Made by a program: the position numbers and the translations under genes
The notes under the pieces: generated by a model
The model's input: only the letters and a program-made list of their open reading frames with translations
Database searches by the model: none
What the model was told of the DNA's origin: nothing
DNA from: an uncultured Planctomycetota bacterium
GTDB lineage: Bacteria > Planctomycetota > Planctomycetia > Pirellulales > Thermoguttaceae
Assembly: GCA_902770245.1 (NCBI GenBank)
Contig: CACXSS010000002.1
Location: 1-35,529, forward strand
Direction: 5' to 3'
DNA length: 35,529 nucleotides
In this document: in pieces, positions 25,296-32,113 of the stretch
How positions within the stretch are numbered: position 1 is the first letter of the stretch
How the letters are laid out: every line of letters starts with the position of its first letter

Positions 25296-26624
25296 ATGAA
25301 ACGCCTACTGATAACAGTTGTCATAACGCTTATCGGCTTTAACGCCGAAGCAAAAACCGTATACGTCAACAATACGATGGGAGACGACCGCTTCACCGGC
25401 GAACGCGAAGATTTCGACGTCGTAGAGGCGGGACCCGTCAGAACCATCAAGCGCGCAACCGAACTGGCGCGTCTGGGCGACACAATTTCTCTGGCGGACA
25501 CCGGCGTTCCGTATCAGGAATGCGTCAGCCTGACTAACAAAAACGCCAGCGGAATCAATGCGGAATACCCGTTTATTCTGGAAGGCAACGGCGCCAGTCT
25601 GGACGGTCGCGTTACAGTCGAACATGAGAAATGGGAACACTTCAAAGAAATCTACAAAAACGTCAAAGACAATCCCCCGGAGTATCAGGGAGACATCTTC
25701 CGTCTGCACGTAGCAAAGTATTATCCCAACGCGGTTTGTTACTGCATGCTCTTTGTAGACGCCATGCCGATTCAAAACAAGTCCGCTGAACCGATGGAAT
25801 CCCCAGTCGGTCAGCTCAACGAGTTGGACGCCGCGTTGTTTGAAGGGTACCTGTATTTCCGTCCGGAAAAGGGAAAGACGCCGGAAGACTACAAGCTGGA
25901 AATCACCGCGTTACGAACCGGCATTACCCTTAATCACGTTGACCACGTTGTCATTCGCAACCTGATTGTTCAGGGATTTCAGCTTGACGGCGTCTCGTTA
26001 GCCAACTCCGCAACCAACGTTGTTATAGAGCAATGCACCATTCGCGGCAACGCCCGCGCCGGCATGGCTGTCGGCTGGGGCAGCGACGTCAAAGCAAGTC
26101 GAATTCTCATGTGCGCCAACGCCTTTAGCGAAGTCCTCACCCTGCCCTACTCTCGCGTTAAAATTGAGAAATCCAGATTGTCCGGCGATTACGGCAAACC
26201 CTGGATCGACCAGTCCGGTACAGAACACGGTTCCGCCGCGCTGTTTTCCAACAACGGGAAATGGATAACCCCGGCAGAACTTACTCCTGACCTCTCTCCG
26301 CTGCCGGAAGCGCAAGACGCGGCAAAAGAATTTGAAGACAACGGAGACGACGACGCAGACGCGAATGCGGACGATTCCAACAAAGACAACGCTAACGACG
26401 ACGTATTTGATCTTGGCGACGATTCCGACAACGGCGCTGCCAAAGACGATTCCGAAAAAGACGACGATTTCGGATTCGGCGACGACGACGCTGACAGCGG
26501 CGCAGACGATTCCAATAACGACGCGGCAGCAGACGACAATCCGTTTGCCGCAGAAGACGATAACAACGACGCTGCTAAAGACGATTCGGAAGACGATTCC
26601 GACAACCCCTTTGATATGGAATAA
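25296..26624 (+). CDS. secreted right-handed beta-helix protein with poly-acidic tail
   Basis: This 442-residue exported protein has a signal peptide (cleavage near residue 19, after AEA). Residues about 20-310 look like a parallel beta-helix of the pectate-lyase/DUF1565 type. They start with TVYVNNTMGDDRFTG and VRTIKRATELARLGDTI, typical of such proteins, and have later rungs such as VVIRNLIVQGFQLDGVSL and VVIEQCTIRGNARAGM. Such folds bind or cleave polysaccharides, but I cannot assign catalytic residues. From about 345 to the end the sequence is a very acidic tail of repeated DDS, DDD and NDA units with DNPF motifs near 415 and at the end. The tail may bind calcium or keep the protein extended. 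It lies upstream of an RND adaptor, 39 bases apart, perhaps in one transcript. Confidence 0.82.
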   Translation: MKRLLITVVITLIGFNAEAKTVYVNNTMGDDRFTGEREDFDVVEAGPVRTIKRATELARLGDTISLADTGVPYQECVSLTNKNASGINAEYPFILEGNGASLDGRVTVEHEKWEHFKEIYKNVKDNPPEYQGDIFRLHVAKYYPNAVCYCMLFVDAMPIQNKSAEPMESPVGQLNELDAALFEGYLYFRPEKGKTPEDYKLEITALRTGITLNHVDHVVIRNLIVQGFQLDGVSLANSATNVVIEQCTIRGNARAGMAVGWGSDVKASRILMCANAFSEVLTLPYSRVKIEKSRLSGDYGKPWIDQSGTEHGSAALFSNNGKWITPAELTPDLSPLPEAQDAAKEFEDNGDDDADANADDSNKDNANDDVFDLGDDSDNGAAKDDSEKDDDFGFGDDDADSGADDSNNDAAADDNPFAAEDDNNDAAKDDSEDDSDNPFDME

Positions 26625-26663
26625 CTTCTGTTACATTTCCTCGCACCCCCACCCCTACCCTCC

Positions 26664-27923
26664 ATGAAATTTACCTCTTTCCTTGCTGTCGGCATAACCG
26701 CGCTTCTTATCGGGGCGGGGGTTTCCTACTATACGATTTCCAATCAAACAAACGCCAAGATGACTGACAAGGCGTTTTTGGAAAAGCAGCTTAAAAGTCT
26801 GTCCTCCGGAGATAAAAAAGATACAACGCGCCGATTGCCGATCGTTCGCGTTGCCCCGGCGCAGATGTCGGATATTTCAGACGAACAGATCTTTGACGGT
26901 CGTCTGGTGGAGATTCAAAAAGTCGTGCTCGCCTCTGAGGTTTCCGGTCTGATAAACGAAATGACCGTTGAGGTGGGCGATAAAGTTCAGGCGAAGAAAA
27001 CGCTCATTGTTGGCGTCGATGCCACCTGGCTTAATATCGCGCTCATTCAGGCGCAGCGGCAAAAGGAGTTTGACCGCGTCAACATGACGCTGCAGAAAGC
27101 AGAGCTTAATCGTCTGGAACGCTTGCGGGAACGTCAAGCCGGGGTTGTTACAGACAGCGAGCTGGAAAAGCAAACGGCGCTAGCGGAAGAATCCGTTGCG
27201 AAGTACAAGCTCTCCGAGGCTATGGAAAACGAGATTCAGGAAAAGCTGAACCGAACCAAAATCTACGCCCCGTTTAACGGCGCCATTATCCGCAAGCTTG
27301 CCGAGTTGGGCGCATACGTTTCGCCTGGAACGCCGCTGGTGGAAATCGTTTCAGACGGTCAGGCGGACGCGCTGTTCCATATCAACGAGAAATTTATTCA
27401 GCGCATTCATATCGGCGACCCGCTCCCGATTTACGTTCCCGCGGTCGACAAAACCGTCAACGGGGAAATCGTCTCCATTGTCCCTTACGGGTCAACGGCA
27501 GCGCGCTCGTTCCCTGTCCGCATTCGCATTGACGATCAGGACGGGCTTCTGAAAATCGGCATGAGCGTTCAATGCACGCTGGAAACGACTGAAAAGGCGC
27601 AGCGGCTTACCGTTCCCCGCGACGCCGTTCTGCAAAAGCCGGGCGAGAACACCGTCTGGGTCGTTCAAAAAGAGTCCGACGGTTCCCTTCGCGTTACGCC
27701 GGTTCCCGTCTACATTCACGCCCGGGCAAACGCCGTTCTTGCCGTTCGACCAGCAACCGAAGCCGGAGAAAAAGTTCTCGTTCCCGGCGCGCTGACGATT
27801 ATCGAAGGCGCAGAACGACTCATGCCGGGTCAGGAAGTTGAACTCAAAGAGGTCAACCCTGAACTGTTAAAAGACCTGCCCACCGCCGGCGGCATGCAGT
27901 CGTTTACGCACGAGAAAGAATAG
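26664..27923 (+). CDS. RND/HlyD-family efflux periplasmic adaptor
   Basis: This 419-residue membrane-fusion protein links an inner-membrane pump to an outer-membrane channel. An N-terminal membrane anchor (about 5-25) is followed by a lipoyl half (VVLASEVSGLINEMTVEVGD), an alpha-helical hairpin rich in Glu, Arg and Lys (about 125-195), the second lipoyl half (KIYAPFNGAIIRKLAELGAYV), and beta-barrel and membrane-proximal domains (VNGEIVSIVP, LKIGMSVQCTL, LTVPRDAVL, VWVV). The order is typical of RND adaptors of the AcrA/MexA type. No pump gene follows directly. An RND pump fragment lies at 34676-35529 on the opposite strand, so the two are not one operon here. The start is the ATG at 26664 after a C-rich stretch without a Shine-Dalgarno sequence. 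Confidence 0.92.
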   Translation: MKFTSFLAVGITALLIGAGVSYYTISNQTNAKMTDKAFLEKQLKSLSSGDKKDTTRRLPIVRVAPAQMSDISDEQIFDGRLVEIQKVVLASEVSGLINEMTVEVGDKVQAKKTLIVGVDATWLNIALIQAQRQKEFDRVNMTLQKAELNRLERLRERQAGVVTDSELEKQTALAEESVAKYKLSEAMENEIQEKLNRTKIYAPFNGAIIRKLAELGAYVSPGTPLVEIVSDGQADALFHINEKFIQRIHIGDPLPIYVPAVDKTVNGEIVSIVPYGSTAARSFPVRIRIDDQDGLLKIGMSVQCTLETTEKAQRLTVPRDAVLQKPGENTVWVVQKESDGSLRVTPVPVYIHARANAVLAVRPATEAGEKVLVPGALTIIEGAERLMPGQEVELKEVNPELLKDLPTAGGMQSFTHEKE

Positions 27924-27952
27924 GCGGCATGGCATTGGTTTTGCGCGGGTCA

Positions 27953-27987
27953 ATCCGTACACGGATTTTACGGATTAAACGGATTCG
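27953..27987. repeat. 9-bp tandem array acggatttt-type
   Basis: Three units acggatttt, acggattaa and acggattcg follow a complementary aatccgt. It begins 30 bases after the adaptor stop and resembles the array at 95-121 in reverse orientation. Confidence 0.65.
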
Positions 27988-28021
27988 CGCCGATTGGTTT
28001 ACGACGTTCTTACTTTATATC

Positions 28022-28261
28022 CTCCCCTTACTAAAGTTTTTTGGAAAGGGGAGGTGCGAAGCCGCACGGGCGATCCGCGCTTCCGCGCGTTTGCCAATAT
28101 TCGCTCCCGTTGGTCGCTTTGTTCTCTCCCCTTACTAAAGTTTTTTGGAAAGGGGAGGTGCGAAGCCGCACGGGCGATCCGCGCTTCCGCGCGTTTGTCA
28201 ATATTCGCTCCCGTTGGTCGCTTTGTTCCCTCCCCTTACTAAAGTTTTTTGGAAAGGGGAG
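28022..28261. repeat. 104-bp direct tandem repeat
   Basis: Units start at 28022, 28126 and 28230; the spacing is exactly 104 bases and the third unit is partial. Each begins ctccccttactaaag, continues with tttttt and gga-aaggggag (so CTCCCCTT and AAGGGGAG can pair), then holds the hairpin GTGCG-aagc-CGCAC and a shared tail ending ggtcgctttgtt. As 104 is not a multiple of three, the apparent reading frames shift between units and the region is very probably non-coding. A diverged unit follows at about 28360-28452. Confidence 0.85.
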
Positions 28262-28264
28262 TTT

Positions 28265-28303
28265 GAGGGGAAGAACCTTTTTTTCAAAAAAGGTTTTCCC
28301 CTC
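28265..28303. other. long hairpin GAGGGGAA-..-TTCCCCTC
   Basis: GAGGGGAA, AACC and a run of T pair with a run of A, GGTT and TTCCCCTC, with one bulged G. It follows the partial third 104-bp unit and is the strongest stem-loop in this gap. Confidence 0.6.
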
Positions 28304-28359
28304 ATATTATTTCAACTTGAAAAAACTTCTACAACAGGGAGCCAGCTTGCTGGCGACCG

Positions 28360-28452
28360 AAAGTTTTTTCAAGCGGCGGCGAGGCGCCGCTCCCAGTCCG
28401 CGCTACCGCGCGCCTGCCAATAGTCGCTCCCGTTGGTCGCTTTGTTCTCTCC
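28360..28452. repeat. diverged copy of the 104-bp unit
   Basis: It begins aaagttttttcaag and ends with the same tcgctcccgttggtcgcttt tail as the 104-bp units. The internal hairpin has a different sequence (GCGGCG-agg-CGCCGC instead of GTGCG-aagc-CGCAC), so the stem is kept while the bases changed. A further start of the motif, aaagttttttcaaacg, lies at about 28458. The 18 bases just before the copy include GCCAGC-tt-GCTGGC. Confidence 0.65.
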
Positions 28453-28488
28453 GTACGAAAGTTTTTTCAAACGTGCGACGCTTGCGTC

Positions 28489-28523
28489 AACTCCTCCCTC
28501 CTCACTCCTCACTCCTAACTATT
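28489..28523. repeat. 7-bp tandem array (left inverted arm of the acyltransferase gene)
   Basis: Units aactcct, ccctcct, cactcct, cactcct and aactatt run without gaps. Together with the preceding ttgcgtc it is the inverse of the array at 29345-29372 with its following gacgcaa. Confidence 0.75.
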
Positions 28524-28540
28524 CTCCCTTTCTATCTCCC

Positions 28541-28569
28541 TTGACAGAATCCCTCTTTGGCGCTATTCT
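28541..28569 (+). promoter_or_regulatory. consensus promoter giving a near-leaderless mRNA
   Basis: TTGACA (28541-28546), a 17-base spacer and TATTCT (28564-28569) end only nine bases before the ATG at 28579. The transcript should therefore start within about three bases of the start codon. Confidence 0.6.
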
Positions 28570-28578
28570 CTTTCAATC

Positions 28579-29316
28579 ATGAAAATTAAAAACCCGTTTC
28601 TGCTGAAGTTGGGCGGATACCTTATATTTGCGTTCTCTCGAATGTGGATGTCAACGCTGAGAATGCGCGCCTGGCTGCCGGACGTCAACCTGGATCCCGC
28701 CGTTCTTGACGAGGATCCGGAACATCCGCGGCGACGCATATATCTGTTTTGGCACGAGTACATTCTCTATCCGTTTTATCTCCGGGGCGGGTGTCATCTG
28801 ACGATGCTTTTATCTCAGCACGCGGACGCGACGATACTGTATCACGCCGCCAAACTGGCGGGGTTTGGAGTAGTTCGCGGCTCGTCCCGACGCGGCGCGA
28901 CCGGAGCGTTAAAGGAGATGATGGAGGTTTCAAAAGACCGACAACATCTAACCATCACGCCGGACGGTCCCCGCGGACCGAGAAGAACGCTGGCTCCCGG
29001 CGCCGTCTTTTTGGCGTCACAATTGCAAATGCCAATCGTCCTGATGGGCTACGGCTACGACCGCCCGCACCGATTCAACAGCTGGGACAGATTCGCCCTG
29101 CCCCGTCTGTTCTCTCGCGCCCGAACCGTATTCAGCGAAGAGATTATGATCCCGCCAGATCTGACCAAAGAGCAAATTGAAGAGTATCGGCAGATGCTGG
29201 AAAAGCGTCTTAACGAACTGACGGAAGACGCCGAACGCTGGGCGGAATCCGGAGAAAAGAGGGAAGGCGAAATCGGCTGCGACCGCCGCAAATACGGCGG
29301 AATAAAGTATAATTAG
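28579..29316 (+). CDS. DUF374 lysophospholipid acyltransferase-like protein
   Basis: This 245-residue protein is of the DUF374 type within the lysophospholipid acyltransferase superfamily, related to enzymes that add fatty acids to lipid A or phospholipids at the inner membrane. An N-terminal hydrophobic segment (about 10-30) is followed by the modified catalytic motif FWHEYIL (about H54, E55), the glycine-rich block VVRGSSRRGATGALKEM, and TPDGPRGPRR, which binds the phosphate of the acceptor. Length fits the family. A strong promoter lies directly before the ATG. The C-terminus is charged and probably a disordered tail. It stands alone between two inverted heptamer arrays. Confidence 0.85.
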   Translation: MKIKNPFLLKLGGYLIFAFSRMWMSTLRMRAWLPDVNLDPAVLDEDPEHPRRRIYLFWHEYILYPFYLRGGCHLTMLLSQHADATILYHAAKLAGFGVVRGSSRRGATGALKEMMEVSKDRQHLTITPDGPRGPRRTLAPGAVFLASQLQMPIVLMGYGYDRPHRFNSWDRFALPRLFSRARTVFSEEIMIPPDLTKEQIEEYRQMLEKRLNELTEDAERWAESGEKREGEIGCDRRKYGGIKYN

Positions 29317-29344
29317 TTGGATAGTAAATCTACGTTCCAAAGAG

Positions 29345-29372
29345 TTAGGAATTAGGAGTGAGGAGTGAGGAG
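29345..29372. repeat. 7-bp tandem array (right inverted arm of the acyltransferase gene)
   Basis: Units ttaggaa, ttaggag, tgaggag and tgaggag begin 28 bases after the acyltransferase stop and are the inverse complement of the array at 28489-28523. Confidence 0.75.
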
Positions 29373-29420
29373 TTGACGCAAACGCCGCGAAATGTGCATA
29401 TCAAAACGACGCCAGCCGAA

Positions 29421-29494
29421 AACCTCCCCCGGATGGACTCCGCCCTCGGAGTCCAACTTGACGGCGTCGCCGTCAAGGCAAAGCGGAAATCTCC
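29421..29494 (-). repeat. ~75-bp dispersed repeat, copy A (two hairpins)
   Basis: Copy A holds GGACTCCG-ccct-CGGAGTCC (29435-29454) and TTGACGGC-..-GCCGTCAA. About four bases in five match, in the opposite orientation, the copy at 34422-34496. The two copies flank the type III restriction-modification genes. Confidence 0.7.
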
Positions 29495-29519
29495 AAAACC
29501 TCCACGTAACATTTCCGTA

Positions 29520-29550
29520 ATTCCGAATTCCTCATTCCGAATTCCGAATT
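29520..29550. repeat. 7-bp tandem array attccga at the 3' end of res
   Basis: Units attccga, attcctc, attccga, attccga and atta run directly into the stop codon (29549-29551, minus strand) of the res gene. Confidence 0.8.
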
Positions 29551-31756
29551 AATGCGCGTCTTCCTCTAAAACCTCGCTCAGCGACCGCCACGCGCTGGAG
29601 TGAATGTCGTCGGAGTATTCCTCTGTACAAATACACAGTTCCAAACTCTGCTTGTCTTCCCGGACGAATCCCCCGCGCAAAGAGTAACGTTCAACGTATT
29701 GTTTCAAATATTTGAATTTGATCGGCGAGAATCGGTCTATGTCTTCGCTGGCGCCCATTCGGCTGAATCCGCCTTTCGTTTCGATAATCCAAATCCCTCT
29801 TTCCGTTCCAATAATGTAATCCGGATAAAACGTCTTTTGACGTCCAAAAGAATCCTTATACGCAATTGAAAAGAACTCGGGGCCTTTATCGCCGTTTTTA
29901 TAAAACCATTTTACCGCCGGGCAGGTCTGACAAAACCGTTCAAACTTCCTTTCCGGGTCAGAACGCACTTCCGCAGACGACAGGTAATTCTCATAGACGT
30001 TTTTATCGAATACTTCCTGATTTCTGGCGGCGGCGTTATACGTAAAAAGCAGCGTCTGAGGAAATCGAAACTGAGTTTGATAAACAGGGGCGTCCTCGAT
30101 TGGCTGACACATATTTTGCGTCATCGCTTCTAAAATATCATCTTTGAGCCGTTCGGCGTTGTTGATTATAAAGGAATACAATTCGCGAACGGACAGCGAC
30201 AGAATTTTATAATCGACTTTTTGGGACTTTTCACAAAACAGATTTCGGACTATCGTATTGAGCGAAGCGTACGGCAAACCGATTTTCAGCGCGATAGCGG
30301 CAACGTGATGATGGAATTCCCGACCGTGACGGTGCGTGTTGAGCGGTTCGTGAACGTTGATCGTATTGAGAGATTCCAGCGCCGCCTGCGTCATGTTGGG
30401 AATCTCCCCGGAGCGAGTATGACGAACAACGTCGGATTCAAAGACAAACCCGCGCGCCTCAAACTTCTTTTGATTTTCAAGCGTCCTGCCGTCAATGCTG
30501 TAGAAGGTTTGGTAATATCTGTAAATAGCAAGCTGAACGCCTCTGGCGTCCAGCTCAGGCGCAAGAATGGTCTTTTGTTCGCTGGTAAGAGCGATTGACT
30601 TAAACTCGTCTTTAAGAACAAGCGTCTGAGCGTCCAGAGCGTCTTTGCCCAGATACTGCCGAACGCCCTGTGTGAATTTTTCGTCCAGCGTGTACAAATA
30701 GCAGTTGTCCAGCAGCGGCGAGCCGTAATGCTTTGCTTCCGGCATGCGGCGAATCCGTCCGATAGTTTGAACTTCAAACGTTTCGTCCATGTTTTGACGC
30801 AGTTTGACCAGAATATGCGCTCGCGGACAGTCCCAGCCGGTGGCGATAGCCTGTTTGATAATAACCGCGATTGGCTTGGCGTTCGGCTGTTCGATACCGT
30901 CCAGATTTTGTTTTTGGTTTGCCAGCCATACGGCTAACAACCCGTTATCGTAATTCGCGCCCTGCGAGTCGAACCAGCGTTCCACCTCATCTTGAAGGGC
31001 GCCGGAGTTATTGGGAAGCTGAACGATTATCAGCGGGTTGACTTCCGCCTCCTGTCGGGCGAACGCCGCTGTCAGTTCCCTCTGCTTGGCTAACGCTCTT
31101 TCAAGAAGAAACTCCGTCTGATTTTCCACCTGAATGTTTTTCGGAAAGTCCTCGTTAATGACAAGCGCCTTTTTAATCAAGCCTTCTGCAACGACGTCTT
31201 CGTCCGGAATGTCAATTACCAAAGCGTTGGCGCCGCCTTTGGGCGTGGCGGAAGAGCGAATAATCTTTTCCGTATGAAACATACTGAGAATATCCATCGC
31301 TTTAACCGTGTTGTTTTGATGGCTTTCGTCCACGATAACGGTAAAGCGCAAATTGGCGTCAAGCGCTCTTTGAATATGTTCGTAGAAATTGGTTCGCTCT
31401 CCCTCTTTAAGAGCGTTGTTTCCCTTTTTGGTCAGCTTTTCCCAGTTGATAAAACAAACGTCTCCGGATTCAAACCCGGACAGCATAACGTCCGGCAGAA
31501 GTTTCGTCTGAGCGTTGTGAATATAGCGAACCATCTTTTCCCGGCTTTGCTCTTCCAGATCGCCTTTTCCCGGCGTAAGCCAAACGAAAACGTGATTTGA
31601 ATGACCGCGATTGTACTCGTCCATGAAATGCGTCAGAATAATCGTCTTTCCGCTTCCGGTGCAGCTTTTGAGAACAACGTCTCGCCGCGGGCTTTCCATT
31701 GCCTCTAAAAGTTGGGCTATCGCTTTATTTTGAAATGAAGCCAGAGTCAGGTTCAT
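29549..31756 (-). CDS. res: type III restriction enzyme Res subunit (DEAD-family helicase/nuclease)
   Basis: With the ATG at 31756 the protein has 735 residues; the frame reaches a TTG at 31807, which I rejected. It is a superfamily 2 ATPase. Motif I is CTGSGKT (about 32-38), motif II is VDESHQ (about 140) and motif III is SSATP in IRSSATPKGG. A motif VI-like segment is QTIGRIRRMPEAKHYG. The C-terminal part holds a PD-(D/E)xK nuclease signature PDYIIG...WIIETKGG (D about 642, E about 655), as in type III Res proteins. The protein translocates on DNA and cuts when two unmodified Mod sites face each other. It is shorter than EcoP1I Res (about 970). It follows mod on the same strand across a 357-base gap of hairpins and nonamer repeats. 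Confidence 0.9.
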   Translation of the reverse strand: MNLTLASFQNKAIAQLLEAMESPRRDVVLKSCTGSGKTIILTHFMDEYNRGHSNHVFVWLTPGKGDLEEQSREKMVRYIHNAQTKLLPDVMLSGFESGDVCFINWEKLTKKGNNALKEGERTNFYEHIQRALDANLRFTVIVDESHQNNTVKAMDILSMFHTEKIIRSSATPKGGANALVIDIPDEDVVAEGLIKKALVINEDFPKNIQVENQTEFLLERALAKQRELTAAFARQEAEVNPLIIVQLPNNSGALQDEVERWFDSQGANYDNGLLAVWLANQKQNLDGIEQPNAKPIAVIIKQAIATGWDCPRAHILVKLRQNMDETFEVQTIGRIRRMPEAKHYGSPLLDNCYLYTLDEKFTQGVRQYLGKDALDAQTLVLKDEFKSIALTSEQKTILAPELDARGVQLAIYRYYQTFYSIDGRTLENQKKFEARGFVFESDVVRHTRSGEIPNMTQAALESLNTINVHEPLNTHRHGREFHHHVAAIALKIGLPYASLNTIVRNLFCEKSQKVDYKILSLSVRELYSFIINNAERLKDDILEAMTQNMCQPIEDAPVYQTQFRFPQTLLFTYNAAARNQEVFDKNVYENYLSSAEVRSDPERKFERFCQTCPAVKWFYKNGDKGPEFFSIAYKDSFGRQKTFYPDYIIGTERGIWIIETKGGFSRMGASEDIDRFSPIKFKYLKQYVERYSLRGGFVREDKQSLELCICTEEYSDDIHSSAWRSLSEVLEEDAH

Positions 31757-31835
31757 GGTTTCTAAACGGGCTGAAGGGAATGATAAATGTATCGATGGTG
31801 TAATCAATCAGGTTTGCGAAACAATTAGTTTTTTG

Positions 31836-31874
31836 AACGCAGAGGACGCGGACTCCTCGCAGACAACGCAGAAG
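31836..31874. repeat. 9-bp tandem array acgcagagg-type
   Basis: Units acgcagagg, acgcggact, cctcgcaga and caacgcaga are read at a period of nine. It lies between res and mod and adjoins a hairpin. Confidence 0.6.
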
Positions 31875-32009
31875 CAATCGACCATGTGTCATCTACGCCC
31901 GATCTTCGGGCTATGACACGATGTTCGATTGCGATTTTAAATTTATTTAATCGGGCGGGAATTGTGGCGTAGCCAACGTAGTTGGCGTTGTCGCCACATT
32001 CCCAGCCCG
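31874..32009. other. two adjacent long hairpins between mod and res
   Basis: Hairpin 1 (31874-31932) pairs GCAATCGA/TCGATTGC, CAT/ATG, GTGTCAT/ATGACAC and GCCCGA/TCGGGC around a 3-base loop, 24 pairs. Hairpin 2 (31952-32009) pairs CGGGC/GCCCG, GGGAAT/ATTCCC, GTGGCG/CGCCAC and GCCAAC/GTTGGC around gta, 23 pairs. Both lie in the spacer of the restriction-modification genes and may end the mod transcript, set the mod:res ratio, or be REP-like elements. Confidence 0.7.
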
Positions 32010-32052
32010 TCTGCGTATTCTGCGGATAGTCTGCGTATTCTGCGTTCTCTTT
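32009..32052. repeat. 9-bp tandem array tctgcgtat-type
   Basis: Copies of tctgcg recur at spacings of 9, 11 and 9 bases. It follows hairpin 2 and lies 62 bases before the end of the mod coding region. Confidence 0.6.
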
Positions 32053-32113
32053 CCTTTTTTGTACAACCACAATTTGAAAGCGCTCAATAACAAAATACGC
32101 CTGTATGTTACAA

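Noticed and set aside
28022..28261. Possible CRISPR array
   Set aside because: The whole 104-bp unit repeats without variable spacers, and there are only two full copies plus a part; no cas genes are present.
27929..28544. Several overlapping plus-strand open frames of 69-167 codons
   Set aside because: They translate the 104-bp tandem repeat in three frames; because 104 is not divisible by three, the same DNA appears as different peptides. No ribosome-binding site or family signal.
29358..29552. 64-codon plus-strand open frame after the acyltransferase gene
   Set aside because: It consists of the heptamer arrays and the dispersed hairpin repeat, with no ribosome-binding site.
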